Source: Streptomyces asoensis
GTDB taxonomy: Bacteria > Actinomycetota > Actinomycetes > Streptomycetales > Streptomycetaceae
NCBI RefSeq assembly: GCF_013085465.1
Contig: NZ_CP049838.1
Coordinates: forward strand, 3,038,001-3,102,000
Direction: 5' to 3'
Length of the DNA stretch: 64,000 bases
Shown: positions 54,919-63,919 of the stretch, one piece after another
Layout: each line of letters begins with the position of its first letter
Position numbering within the stretch: the first letter of the stretch is position 1
Notes under the pieces: model-generated
Databases searched by the model: none
What the model was told of the DNA's origin: nothing
Seen by the model: the letters and a program-made list of their open reading frames with translations, nothing else
Program-made: the position numbers and the translations under genes

Positions 54919-55104
54919 CCGATCCCCTCGGCCCGATCCATAGGGTTTCCCCTCGATTTCACGGACGTATCCGTCAAATCAGCCCAGCAAGCGGTCACTT
55001 GGGCGCTTCTTGGTGTTCGCATTCCCCTGGCATGAACGGTTCATCGCAAGAGTGGCCAGCACGTCGAGTGATCCACTCGCGTCGAACCACATACAGGGGG
55101 TCCT

Positions 55105-57045
55105 ATGAGATCCAACCGCGCCGCGCTGCGCGCCGGAGCGAGCATGGCAGCGACACTGCCCATGATCGCCGGCGCGCTGGCGCTCGGCATACCCGCCGCG
55201 CACGCGGCGGACAGCCCGACCCGTGACACGCTGGCCGGGACCAAGCCCGCGTGGGCCACGACCAAGGCGGACAAGGGCTCGACCTCGGACAGCGCCCAGG
55301 TCTCCGCCCGCGTCTACCTCGCGGGACGTGACGCCACCGGCCTCGCCGCGTACGCGAAGGCCGTGTCCGACCCCGCCTCGCCCGTCTACGGCAAGTACCT
55401 CTCCGCCCAGCAGTCCCAGGCCCGCTTCGGCGCGACCGAGGCCCAGGTGGCCGCGGTCAGGTCGTGGCTGACGGCGGCCGGTCTGAAGGTCACCGGCACG
55501 ACCCGGCACTATGTGTCGGTCAGCGGCGATGTGGCCGCCGTCGAGAAGGCGTTCGGCACCCAGCTGCACAACTACACCAAGGGCAGCCGGACTTACCGCG
55601 CGCCGTCGAAGTCGGCCTCGGCTCCCGCGAGCCTGGACGGCGCCGTCCTGACCGTCACCGGCCTGGACAACGCACCGCACAAGGCCGCGTCCAAGGACCA
55701 ACTCCCGCCGCCGGACGCGGTGTTCAAGAACTCCGGGCCGTTCTCCTCGTACTACGGCTCCAACACCGCGAGCACCCTCCCCTCGGCGTACGGCAAGAAG
55801 ATCCCGTACGCCGTGCAGGGGTACACCGGCAAGCAGCTGCGGGCCGCGTACGGCGCGGGCGGCTACACCGGCAAGGGGGTGCGCATCGCCATCACCGACG
55901 CGTACGCCTCGCCGACGATCGCCTACGACGCGGCCACCTACGCGAAGGCGCACGGCGACGCGCGCTGGAAGACCGGGCAGCTGACCCAGGTCCTGCCGTC
56001 GGACTACACCCGGACCGAGGAGTGCGGGGCGGCCGGCTGGTACGGCGAGGAGACCCTCGACGTCGAGGCCGTGCACGCGGTCGCACCGGCCGCGAACGTC
56101 ACGTACGTGGGCGCCGCGTCCTGCTACGACGACGATCTGCTCGACTCGCTCAGCAAGATCGTCGACAACCACCTGGCCGACATCGTCTCCAACTCGTGGG
56201 GCGACATCGAGGCCAACCAGACGCCGGACCTCGCGGCCGCCTACGACCAGGTCTTCCAGTTCGGCGCGGTCGAGGGAATCGGTTTCTACTTCTCCTCCGG
56301 CGACAACGGCGACGAGGTCGCCAACACCGGCACGAAGCAGGTCGACACCCCGGCCAACTCGGCGTGGGTGACGGCGGTCGGCGGTACCTCGCTGGCGGTC
56401 GGCAAGAACGACAAGTACCTGTGGGAGACCGGCTGGGGCACCGACAAGGCCTCGCTGTCGGCCGACGGCAAGAGCTGGACGGACTTCCCGGGCGCGTACA
56501 CCTCGGGGGCGGGCGGCGGCACGAGCAGGACGGTCGCCGAGCCGTACTACCAGAAGGGTGTCGTCCCGAAGGCGCTCGCCACGGCCAACAGCGCCGCCGG
56601 CAACCGCGTCGTCCCGGACATCTCGGCGATCGCCGACCCGAACACCGGCTTCAGGGTCGGCCAGACCCAGACCTTCCCGGACGGGACCGAGCAGTACAGC
56701 GAGTACCGCATCGGCGGCACCTCGCTGGCCGCGCCGGTCATCGCGGCCGTGCAGGCCCTGGGCCAGGAGGCGCGCGGCGGCAAGGCGATCGGCTTCGCCA
56801 ACCCGACGATCTACTCCAAGTACGGCTCGCGGGTCTACCACGACGTCACGGACAACCCGACCGGGTCCGGGCTCGCGGTCGCGCGTGTCGACTTCGCCAA
56901 CAGCTACGACGCGGCGGACGGGCTGCTGACCTCCGTCCGCAGCCTCGGCAAGGACAGCTCGCTGTCCGCCGTGAAGGGCTACGACGACGTCACCGGCGTG
57001 GGTACGCCCGCAAACGGTTACGTGGAGTCGTACCGCCGGCGCTGA
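55105..57045 (+). CDS. Secreted S53 (sedolisin/kumamolisin) peptidase
   Basis: This encodes 646 residues. A signal peptide (MRSNRAALRAGASMAATLPM to about residue 35) and a pro-kumamolisin activation domain (about 50-190, VYLAGRDATGLAAYAKAVSD and SVSGDVAAVEKAFGTQLHNY) precede the catalytic domain. Active-site residues are Glu315 and Asp319 (YGEETLDVEAVHAVAP), the oxyanion Asp400 (FSSGDNGDE) and Ser540 (IGGTSLAAPV). The C-terminal end contains the region for the calcium site (YHDVTDNPTG, YDDVTGVGTP). It is an acid-type endopeptidase working outside the cell after removal of its propeptide. It stands alone; a strong hairpin follows the stop. Confidence 0.95.
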   Translation: MRSNRAALRAGASMAATLPMIAGALALGIPAAHAADSPTRDTLAGTKPAWATTKADKGSTSDSAQVSARVYLAGRDATGLAAYAKAVSDPASPVYGKYLSAQQSQARFGATEAQVAAVRSWLTAAGLKVTGTTRHYVSVSGDVAAVEKAFGTQLHNYTKGSRTYRAPSKSASAPASLDGAVLTVTGLDNAPHKAASKDQLPPPDAVFKNSGPFSSYYGSNTASTLPSAYGKKIPYAVQGYTGKQLRAAYGAGGYTGKGVRIAITDAYASPTIAYDAATYAKAHGDARWKTGQLTQVLPSDYTRTEECGAAGWYGEETLDVEAVHAVAPAANVTYVGAASCYDDDLLDSLSKIVDNHLADIVSNSWGDIEANQTPDLAAAYDQVFQFGAVEGIGFYFSSGDNGDEVANTGTKQVDTPANSAWVTAVGGTSLAVGKNDKYLWETGWGTDKASLSADGKSWTDFPGAYTSGAGGGTSRTVAEPYYQKGVVPKALATANSAAGNRVVPDISAIADPNTGFRVGQTQTFPDGTEQYSEYRIGGTSLAAPVIAAVQALGQEARGGKAIGFANPTIYSKYGSRVYHDVTDNPTGSGLAVARVDFANSYDAADGLLTSVRSLGKDSSLSAVKGYDDVTGVGTPANGYVESYRRR

Positions 57046-57083
57046 GCAGGTCGTCCGCGTGCCGTGCACACGTCGGACGCGGA

Positions 57084-57116
57084 GGGGGCGTGGGGTATCC
57101 GACACCCCGCGCCCCC
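57084..57116 (+). terminator. Hairpin after the S53 peptidase gene
   Basis: GGGGGCGTGGGGT (57084-57096) and ACCCCGCGCCCCC (57104-57116) form a 13-bp stem with one G-T pair and a seven-base loop, 40 bp after the stop and just before the nadE promoter. Confidence 0.75.
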
Positions 57117-57149
57117 CATCGCGTCGCATTGACGATTACACTGATGCGC

Positions 57150-58904
57150 GTGCCTCAACTTCGTCTCGCTCTGAACCAGATCGACTCGCGCGTCGGCGAC
57201 CTCGTCGGCAACACCGAAACGATCCTCCGCTGGACCCGGCACTCCGCCGAGCAGGGAGCGCATCTCGTGGCGTTCCCGGAGATGTCGCTGACCGGGTATC
57301 CCGTCGAGGACCTCGCCCTGCGCTCCTCCTTCGTCGAGGCCTCCCGCACGGCCCTGCGTGAGCTCGCCGTCCGCCTCGCCGACGAGGGCTTCGGCGAACT
57401 GCCGGTGGTCGTCGGCTACCTCGACCGGTCCGAGGGCGGCCGGCCGAAGTTCGGCCGCCCGGCCGGCTCGCCGCGCAACGCTGCGGCGGTGCTGCACGGC
57501 GGCGAGGTGATCCTGACCTTCGCCAAGCACCACCTGCCGAACTACGGCGTCTTCGACGAGTTCCGCTACTTCGTGCCGGGCGACACCCTGCCGGTGCTGC
57601 GGGTGCGTGGCGTCGACGTGGCCCTCGCGATCTGCGAGGACCTCTGGCAGGACGGCGGCCGGGTCCCCGCGGCGCGCTCCGCCGAGGCCGGTCTGCTGCT
57701 CTCCATCAACGCCTCCCCCTACGAGCGCGACAAGGACGACACCCGTCTGGAGCTGGTCCGCAAGCGGGCCCAGGAGGCCGGCTGCACCACCGCCTACCTC
57801 GCGATGATCGGCGGGCAGGACGAGCTGGTCTTCGACGGCGACTCGATCGTCGTCGACCGCGACGGCGAGGTCGTGGCGCGGGCGCCGCAGTTCTCCGAAG
57901 GGTGTGTGGTCCTGGACCTCGACCTGCCGGCGGCCTCCACCGACGCGCCGACGGGTGTCGTGGACGACGGTCTGCGCATCGACCGCGTCGTGGTGTCGCA
58001 GGACCCCGTCCCGGCGTACGAGCCCGAGCTGAGCGGCGGGTACGCGGAGCGACTTGACGACGCCGAGGAGATCTACTCGGCACTGGTCGTGGGCCTGCGC
58101 GCGTACGTCGCGAAGAACGGCTTCCGGTCGGTGCTCATCGGGCTGTCGGGCGGTATCGACTCGGCGCTCGTCGCGGCGATCGCGTGCGACGCGGTGGGCG
58201 CGCAGAACGTGTACGGCGTGTCGATGCCGTCGAAGTACTCCTCCGAGCACTCGAAGGGCGACGCGGCGGAGCTGGCGCGCCGGACGGGCCTGAACTTCCG
58301 CACGGTCCCGATCGAGCCGATGTTCGACGCGTACATGGGCTCGCTCGGTCTGACGGGTCTCGCGGAGGAGAACCTCCAGTCGCGGCTGCGCGGAACCCTG
58401 CTGATGGCCGTCTCCAACCAGGAGGGCCATATCGTCCTCGCCCCCGGCAACAAGTCGGAGCTGGCGGTCGGCTACTCGACCCTGTACGGCGACTCGGTCG
58501 GCGCGTACGGCCCCATCAAGGACGTCTACAAGACGTGGATCTTCCGGCTCGCGGAGTGGCGCAACCGCGCCGCGGCGGAGCGGGGCCAGACCCCGCCGAT
58601 CCCCGAGAACTCGATCACCAAGCCGCCGAGCGCGGAGCTGCGCCCCGGCCAGGTCGACACCGACTCGCTCCCGGACTACCCCGTCCTGGACGCGATCCTC
58701 GAGCTGTACGTCGACCGGGACCAGGGCGCGGACGCGATCGTCGCGGCGGGCTACGACCGTGAGCTGGTCGTCAAGACCCTCCGCATGGTGGACACCGCCG
58801 AGTACAAGCGGCGCCAGTACCCGCCGGGCACGAAGATCTCGGCGAAGGGCTTCGGCAAGGACCGCCGCCTGCCGATCACGAACGGCTGGCGCGAGTCGGT
58901 CTGA
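57150..58904 (+). CDS. nadE: Glutamine-dependent NAD+ synthetase
   Basis: This encodes 584 residues. The N-terminal nitrilase-type glutaminase domain has its catalytic triad in [10 protein letters not shown] (Glu), [12 protein letters not shown] (Lys) and ALAICEDLW (Cys). The C-terminal synthetase domain begins at about residue 325 with the ATP loop [18 protein letters not shown] and the motif NLQSRLRG. It makes NAD+ from nicotinate adenine dinucleotide with ammonia from glutamine. The TACACT hexamer at 57137-57142 lies seven bases before GTG 57150 and only one base before an ATG at 57144, so a leaderless GTG start is preferred. It is a single-gene unit. Confidence 0.96.
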   Translation: MPQLRLALNQIDSRVGDLVGNTETILRWTRHSAEQGAHLVAFPEMSLTGYPVEDLALRSSFVEASRTALRELAVRLADEGFGELPVVVGYLDRSEGGRPKFGRPAGSPRNAAAVLHGGEVILTFAKHHLPNYGVFDEFRYFVPGDTLPVLRVRGVDVALAICEDLWQDGGRVPAARSAEAGLLLSINASPYERDKDDTRLELVRKRAQEAGCTTAYLAMIGGQDELVFDGDSIVVDRDGEVVARAPQFSEGCVVLDLDLPAASTDAPTGVVDDGLRIDRVVVSQDPVPAYEPELSGGYAERLDDAEEIYSALVVGLRAYVAKNGFRSVLIGLSGGIDSALVAAIACDAVGAQNVYGVSMPSKYSSEHSKGDAAELARRTGLNFRTVPIEPMFDAYMGSLGLTGLAEENLQSRLRGTLLMAVSNQEGHIVLAPGNKSELAVGYSTLYGDSVGAYGPIKDVYKTWIFRLAEWRNRAAAERGQTPPIPENSITKPPSAELRPGQVDTDSLPDYPVLDAILELYVDRDQGADAIVAAGYDRELVVKTLRMVDTAEYKRRQYPPGTKISAKGFGKDRRLPITNGWRESV

Positions 58905-58921
58905 CGGCCGCCCCCCGGGCT

Positions 58922-58937
58922 CCGAAATACGTTTCGG
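58922..58937. promoter_or_regulatory. Perfect palindrome between nadE and the CPT-like gene
   Basis: CCGAAA-TACG-TTTCGG (58922-58937) is a perfect inverted repeat 18 bp after the nadE stop and about 30 bp before the start of the next gene, overlapping its presumed -35 region. It could be an operator; it is short for a terminator. Confidence 0.45.
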
Positions 58938-58968
58938 CCGGGGTGCGCGGCGCCCCTACTGTGGCGCG

Positions 58969-59502
58969 GTGACAACTCAGGTGAACGTGCTGAACGGCGG
59001 CTCCAGCTCGGGCAAGTCCGGGATCGTCCGGTGTCTCCAGGCGGTCCTGCCGGATCCGTGGCTCGCCGTCGGGGTCGACTCGCTGCTCGAAGCCATGCCC
59101 GCGTCCCTGCGGACCTCGGACGCGGGCATCGAGTTCGCCGCGGACGGCGGGGTGAGCGTCGGGCCGGAGTTCCGGACGCTCCAGACCGCGTGGCAGGAAG
59201 GGGTCGCCGCGACGGTCCGCGCGGGCGCCCGGGTCATCGTCGACGATGTCTTCCTCGGCGGAGCCGCGTCCCAGCAGGAGTGGCGGAAAGTCCTCGGCGG
59301 ACTGGACGTGCTCTGGGTGGGCGTCAGATGCGAGAGCGCGGTCGCCGCGGGCCGCGAGCTCGCCCGCGGCGACCGGGTCCCGGGCATGGCCGCGTCCCAG
59401 GCGGACCTGGTCCACCAGGGCGTGCTCTACGACCTGGAGGTGGACACCACCCACACCGAGTCCCTGGACTGCGCGCGGGCCGTCGCCGCCCGGACCGGGT
59501 GA
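58969..59502 (+). CDS. Chloramphenicol-phosphotransferase-like kinase
   Basis: This encodes 177 residues. The start [20 protein letters not shown] contains the P-loop (GGSSSGKS), followed by [14 protein letters not shown] with the catalytic Asp; [10 protein letters not shown] and the lid Arg residues ([14 protein letters not shown]) complete the CPT fold. CPT of Streptomyces venezuelae inactivates chloramphenicol by phosphorylation, but most family members sit in species that do not make the drug, so the real substrate is unknown. TACTGT (58957-58962) six bases before GTG 58969 suggests leaderless expression. It ends just before the convergent DJ-1 gene. Confidence 0.88.
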   Translation: MTTQVNVLNGGSSSGKSGIVRCLQAVLPDPWLAVGVDSLLEAMPASLRTSDAGIEFAADGGVSVGPEFRTLQTAWQEGVAATVRAGARVIVDDVFLGGAASQQEWRKVLGGLDVLWVGVRCESAVAAGRELARGDRVPGMAASQADLVHQGVLYDLEVDTTHTESLDCARAVAARTG

Positions 59503-59542
59503 CCGACGGCGCCGGATCCGGCCGCAGGCCGATCGCCCGGCG

Positions 59543-60151
59543 TCAGCGCAGGGCGGCCTCGCCCGCGCGTACGGCACGCAGGGCGCGGTCGACCGTCTCC
59601 TGGTTCTCGCCGACCGGAGCCACGTAGTCGAGGACATCGTGCGCGGCGTCCTCGCCGAGCGTTCGCGTGATCACCCACGTGGCGAGATACTGCGACGCCA
59701 GGCAGCCGCCCGCCGTGGCGATGTTCCCCTCGGCGTGGAACGGCGCGTCCAGCACGGTGACGCCGCAGGCTTCGACGAAGGGCCGGCTCCTGCTGTCCGT
59801 GCAGGCCGGCATGTCACCCAGCAACCCGAGCCGGGCGAGCACCAGCGCGCCGGAGCACTGCGCGCCGATCAGCTGTCGCGAAGGGTCGAGCGGCAGCCTG
59901 GAGATCAGCCGCTCGTCGGCGACCACATCCCGTGTCTTCACCCCGCTGCCGATCAGCACGACGTCGGCCTCGGCCACGAACTCCATCGGGCGCTGCCCGC
60001 TCACCTCGACGCCGTTCATCGACGTGACCACCGGCGTCGGCGTCGTGACGAAGGCCTCCAAGCCGTCCTTGCGGCACCGGTTGATCAGTGCGGATGCGAT
60101 GAAGCTGTCGAGCTCGTTGAATCCGTCGAAGGTGACCACGGCTACCTGCAT
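59543..60151 (-). CDS. DJ-1/PfpI-superfamily protein
   Basis: This encodes 202 residues. The fold is clear from MQVAVVTFDGFNELD at the start, ADVVLIGSGVKTRD in the middle, and the nucleophile elbow LIGAQCSGALVLARLG with Cys99; a His-bearing segment VLDAPFHAEGNIATAGG follows. Members are chaperone-like, glyoxalase-like, amidase-like or the sensor part of AraC-type regulators; with no extra domain, the role is open. It is convergent with the CPT-like gene. Upstream of its start lie 137 bp and then a regulator remnant on the other strand. Confidence 0.88.
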   Translation of the reverse strand: MQVAVVTFDGFNELDSFIASALINRCRKDGLEAFVTTPTPVVTSMNGVEVSGQRPMEFVAEADVVLIGSGVKTRDVVADERLISRLPLDPSRQLIGAQCSGALVLARLGLLGDMPACTDSRSRPFVEACGVTVLDAPFHAEGNIATAGGCLASQYLATWVITRTLGEDAAHDVLDYVAPVGENQETVDRALRAVRAGEAALR

Positions 60152-60288
60152 CGCAACTCCTCCACGCCCGGCGACAGACCGCCAGTCTTCCGGGCACGCC
60201 GTAACCGGTCGAGAGCCAATCAGCGGCTGGTGGCATGCCTGCCGACGTTCCCGGGTCCGCCGCGATGCGCCGTGCGTGATCGGTCCCG

Positions 60289-60519
60289 CGCTTCGCCCGT
60301 CTGTGGTTCAACGGCACCGCCGGCCCCTATGTCGGCGACCGCAGGACCATCGAGCATCCACTGGTGGGTGACATCTCCCTCGACGTCGATGTCCTGATGC
60401 CTGCCGGCACCGACCTCAGGACCATCACGCACGCGACCGCGGCCGAGACCACCGACGCGGAGAAGCTGGATGCGCTGCGTGCGGCCTGCCATCCGCGCCC
60501 TGGGCGTGGACACTCCTGA
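60289..60519 (+). pseudogene. C-terminal remnant of an XRE/MmyB-type regulator
   Basis: The plus-strand frame encodes RFARLWFNGTAGPYVGDRRT then IEHPLVGDISLDVDVLMPAG, followed by TDAEKLDALRA and a stop. This matches the end of the MmyB-like ligand-binding domain found in many actinobacterial helix-turn-helix regulators, whose usual ending is 'RKTIxHPxVGxIxLDxDVL ... DAExLxLL'. A TGA at 60277-60279 closes the frame just upstream and the DNA-binding half is missing, so the fragment cannot work as a regulator. It lies in the gap between the DJ-1 gene and the MFS gene. Confidence 0.7.
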
Positions 60520-60608
60520 CCATCGGATGGTGAAGGCACCGCTCGGGCCGGTGGCGTCGGCGAGGTCGACCAGCAGGCGGATCCGGCACGGCCGACCCCT
60601 CCGTGACG

Positions 60609-61832
60609 TCAGTGACGTACCCCCGCCTCCACCGTCCGCGGCACGTGCGTCGCGACGACGCGCTCGCGGCCGGTGGTCCGCGGGGCCCGGCGGGCGTCGA
60701 CCACGGCCGCGATGCCCGCCACGACCAGGCCCAGGACCGCCAGTACCGCTCCCGCCAGCGCGGGTGAGGTCACGCCGAGGCCGGCCGTGAGGGCCAGGCC
60801 GCCGAGCCAGGCGCCGCCGGCGTTGGCCATGTTGAACGCGGCCTGGTTGGCGGAGGAGGCCAACGACGGGCCTGCGGCGGCCTTCTCCATCACCATCAGG
60901 TTGAGCGGCGAACCCGTCACGAACGCCGCCATGCCGAGCAGGACCACGGCCAGCGCACCGCCCCACGCCGTCGTCATCAGCAGCGGGAACAGGGCCAGGA
61001 CGACCGCCAGGGACGTCAGGCCGCCGAACAGGGTCGGGCGCATCGCGTGGTCGGCGAGGCGGCCGCCCACCAGGTTGCCGATCGTCGCGCCGACACCGAA
61101 CAGCGCGAGCAGCAGCGTCACGCTGGAGTCGGCGTAGCCGGCGGAGTCCGTCAGCATCGGGGTGATGTAGCTGTAGGCGGAGAAGAGGGCGCCGAAGCCG
61201 GCCACCGTCGTGCCGAGGGCCAGCCACACCGGCAGCGAGCGCAGGGCCGCCAGCTCGCGGCGCAGCCCGACGGCGGGCGCGTGGGTGTGGTCGCGCGGGA
61301 TCAGCAGGGCCAGGGAGGCGATCGCCGCCAGGCCGATCACGCTGACGCCGAGGAAGGTCGCGCGCCAGCCGAGGTTCTGGCCCATGAGGGTGGCGACGGG
61401 GACTCCCGCGATGTTGGCGACGGTCAGGCCGAGGAACATCAGCGACACCGAGCGGGCCTTGCGCTCCGGGGCGACCATGTTGGTGGCCACCACCGCGCCG
61501 ACGCCGAAGAACGCGCCGTGCGGGAGACCGCTGAGGAAGCGGGCGGCCAGCAGTGAGTCGTAGCCGGGGGCGAAGGCCGACAGCGCGTTGCCCACGACGA
61601 ACAGTCCCATCAGGGAGATCAGGACGGTGCGGCGGGACATCCGTGCCGTCACGGCGGCCAGCAGCGGCGCGCCGATGACGACGCCGAGCGCGTACGCCGA
61701 GACCAGATGTCCGGCCGTCGGGATCGAGACGTGGAGGTCGTCCGCGACGTCGGGCAGCAGGCCCATCATCACGAACTCCGTGGTGCCGATTCCGAAGGCA
61801 CCCACGGCCAGGGCGAGCAGGGCCAGGGGCAT
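60609..61832 (-). CDS. MFS exporter (DHA1 type)
   Basis: This encodes 407 residues with twelve membrane helices. It starts MPLALLALAVGAFGIGTTEFVMMGLLP, typical of the AraJ/CmlA-like DHA1 group; the loop after helix 2 reads LLAAVTARMSRRTVL (motif A) and helix 5 carries GVPVATLMGQNLGWRATF (motif C-like). Substrates in this group are sugars, chloramphenicol or other drugs. A perfect 6-3-6 palindrome lies 39 bp upstream and probably binds a TetR- or MarR-type repressor. The TetR gene at 63185 is the nearest candidate. Confidence 0.93.
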   Translation of the reverse strand: MPLALLALAVGAFGIGTTEFVMMGLLPDVADDLHVSIPTAGHLVSAYALGVVIGAPLLAAVTARMSRRTVLISLMGLFVVGNALSAFAPGYDSLLAARFLSGLPHGAFFGVGAVVATNMVAPERKARSVSLMFLGLTVANIAGVPVATLMGQNLGWRATFLGVSVIGLAAIASLALLIPRDHTHAPAVGLRRELAALRSLPVWLALGTTVAGFGALFSAYSYITPMLTDSAGYADSSVTLLLALFGVGATIGNLVGGRLADHAMRPTLFGGLTSLAVVLALFPLLMTTAWGGALAVVLLGMAAFVTGSPLNLMVMEKAAAGPSLASSANQAAFNMANAGGAWLGGLALTAGLGVTSPALAGAVLAVLGLVVAGIAAVVDARRAPRTTGRERVVATHVPRTVEAGVRH

Positions 61833-61870
61833 GGGGAACTTGCCTTTCAGGGAGAGTGGGATCCGTTCAT

Positions 61871-61885
61871 CATACGTTTCGTATG
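61871..61885. promoter_or_regulatory. Operator-like palindrome upstream of the MFS gene
   Basis: CATACG-TTT-CGTATG (61871-61885) is a perfect inverted repeat in an AT-richer promoter region. The size and position fit a TetR-family operator controlling the exporter. Confidence 0.6.
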
Positions 61886-61940
61886 TTCAAGTACGGAACA
61901 AACTCTCCTCGGCCCGCTATTCCAGCGGGTGACCCCCTGA

Positions 61941-63002
61941 TTAAGGTGTGGTGACCTTCACACGCGCCGCCACCGGCAGATGATCACTGCCCGTCTGCGG
62001 AAGCGTCCAGGAGGTGACCGGCTCCACGCCCTTCACCATGATCTGGTCGATCCGCGCCATCGGGAACGACGCGGGCCAGCTGAAGCCGAAACCGCTGCCC
62101 GCCGCGCCCTGCGTGGAGCGCATCTGGGAGGTCACGGCATTGAGCGAGCGGTCGTTCATGGTGCCGTTGAGGTCACCGAGCAGGACCACCCGGGTCAGCT
62201 TCTCGTCGACGATCGCCTCGCCCAGCGCGTCCGCGCTCTTGTCGCGCTGCCGGGCGGTGAACCCGGCCTGGAGCTTCACCCGCACCGACGGGAGGTGGGC
62301 GACGTAGACGGCGACCTGTCCCTCCGGCGTCGTGACCGTCGCCCGCATCGCGCGCGTCCAGCCCAGCTTGATGTCGACGGGCTTCACAGCGCTCAGCGGA
62401 TACCTGCTCCACAGGCCGACCGTGCCCTGCACCGAGTGGTACTTGTAGGTCGCCGCCAGCGCCTTCTCGTACACCGGCACCGCCGTGGCGGTCAGCTCCT
62501 CCAGGGCGAGCACATCGGCCTCGGACGCGGCCACGTCACGGGCGGTGCCGGCCGGGTCCGGATTGTCGGCGTTGACGTTGTGGGTGGCGACGGTGAGGTC
62601 GCCGCCGCTGCCGGTCCGGTCGACGAGGAGCCCGCCGAAGAGGTTCAGCCAGACCACGGCCGGGAGGACGACGGCGATCAGCGCGGTCGCCGACTTGCGC
62701 ACCAGCGCCAGCACCAGCAGCACCGGCACGAACAGGCCGATCCAGGGCAGGAACGTCTCCGTGAGACTGCCGAGGTTGCCGTAGCGGTTGGGGATGCGCG
62801 AGTGCAGCCCCATCACCAGGGAGAACGCCAGGGCGAACCCGGTCAGGACCAGACCGCGCCGCCAGATGCGCGGATCACCGCGCCAGCCCGCGCGGATCCG
62901 GCCGAGCAGAGTGCCGATCAGGCGTCGGAGCCGAACTCCCCGAGGCTCGGGACCCGAGCCTCCGTTGTCGTCCGTCTCCGTCATGTACGCCTGCTGCGCC
63001 AT
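61941..63002 (-). CDS. Membrane-anchored endonuclease/exonuclease/phosphatase-family protein
   Basis: This encodes 353 residues (ATG 63002; ATG 62984 is also possible). Three hydrophobic helices fill about residues 50-125 (LVLTGFALAFSLVMGLHSR, LPWIGLFVPVLLVLALV, ALIAVVLPAVVWLNLFGGLL). The EEP domain follows outside: DLTVATHNVNADNP, VLALEELTATAV with the metal-binding Glu, VVLLGDLNGTMND, and the catalytic GSDHLPVAARV at the end. EEP enzymes split phosphodiesters in nucleic acids or lipids; an external, membrane-tethered form is common in actinobacteria and the substrate is not known. Confidence 0.9.
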   Translation of the reverse strand: MAQQAYMTETDDNGGSGPEPRGVRLRRLIGTLLGRIRAGWRGDPRIWRRGLVLTGFALAFSLVMGLHSRIPNRYGNLGSLTETFLPWIGLFVPVLLVLALVRKSATALIAVVLPAVVWLNLFGGLLVDRTGSGGDLTVATHNVNADNPDPAGTARDVAASEADVLALEELTATAVPVYEKALAATYKYHSVQGTVGLWSRYPLSAVKPVDIKLGWTRAMRATVTTPEGQVAVYVAHLPSVRVKLQAGFTARQRDKSADALGEAIVDEKLTRVVLLGDLNGTMNDRSLNAVTSQMRSTQGAAGSGFGFSWPASFPMARIDQIMVKGVEPVTSWTLPQTGSDHLPVAARVKVTTP

Positions 63003-63184
63003 ACCGTCGCCTCACTGCCTGCCTTGCACACCGTCCGTTTCCCCGGGTACGACCCTAGGGGATGATCGGCTTTGTTCTCGCCGTCCCGTGACGGCCGTAC
63101 GGGCACGAGGACGACCGGGGTGGTCCCACGGGTTCCGATGCCGGGCCGCAGAGCCCGGTCTGTGACGAAACGCGCACATTGGGG

Positions 63185-63835
63185 CTACCCGGTCGAGGAA
63201 CTGACGGGGCGTAGCCCCGCGAGCAGCGTGTCGACGATGCGCGCGGGGAGTTCCTCGGGGAGGTCGGCGTCAGGGCGCATGATCGCGCGGACCAGCATGG
63301 GGCCCACGAAGATGTCGTTCAGCAGTTCCACATCCAGGTCGGCGCGCAGTTCGCCGTTCTCCTGACCCCGGCGCAGGACCTCGACGGCCATCCTGCGCCG
63401 GGGTTCTATCGCCGTGTTGTGGTACGCCGCCCAGATCTTCGGGCTGCTCTTCATCTGGGCGTGGACGTTGTGCAGGATCGCCGAGGAACGGTTGGCGAGG
63501 CCCCGCCGCCGCAGCGCCTCGAGGAGCACGATCAGGTCGTCGCGCATGGAGGTGCCGGGGAGTTCGGGGTCCTGCGGTTCGGCGGCGCGCAGCACGTCGA
63601 CGAAGAGTTCCTCCTTGCCGCTCCATCGGCGGTAGATGGCGGCCTTGCCGACGCCGGCGGTACGGGCGATGCGCTCGATGGAGATCTCGGCGAGCGAGAC
63701 GCCGTCCTCCAGCAGCTTCATCGTGCCCTCGATGATGGCCCGTTCGACGGCCTCGCTCCGGGGCCGTCCCCGGACGGGCTGCTCCCCGCCCATGCCGGTC
63801 CCCGGGACGGTGGTCCCCCTGTCGGCGAGGCTCAC
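63185..63835 (-). CDS. TetR-family transcriptional regulator
   Basis: This encodes 216 residues from GTG 63835, which has AAAGGA eight bases upstream; a longer frame lacks such a site. The helix-turn-helix is VERAIIEGTMKLLEDGVSLAEI followed by SIERIARTAGVGKAAIYRRWSGKEELF. The C-domain belongs to the TetR_C_11-like group (AVEVLRRGQENGELRADLD, LNDIFVGPMLVRAIM). It lies next to the partial gene at the window's end on the same strand, which probably encodes an exporter it regulates; it may also control the MFS gene with the palindromic operator at 61871. Confidence 0.92.
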   Translation of the reverse strand: MSLADRGTTVPGTGMGGEQPVRGRPRSEAVERAIIEGTMKLLEDGVSLAEISIERIARTAGVGKAAIYRRWSGKEELFVDVLRAAEPQDPELPGTSMRDDLIVLLEALRRRGLANRSSAILHNVHAQMKSSPKIWAAYHNTAIEPRRRMAVEVLRRGQENGELRADLDVELLNDIFVGPMLVRAIMRPDADLPEELPARIVDTLLAGLRPVSSSTG

Positions 63836-63919
63836 GTGTTCGATCCTTTCGTCGCAGTGGGGGAATTGTCGCCCAAGGGGCGGGTGGGGCGGCAATTCCG
63901 GCCGCCCCGGCCACCGCCC

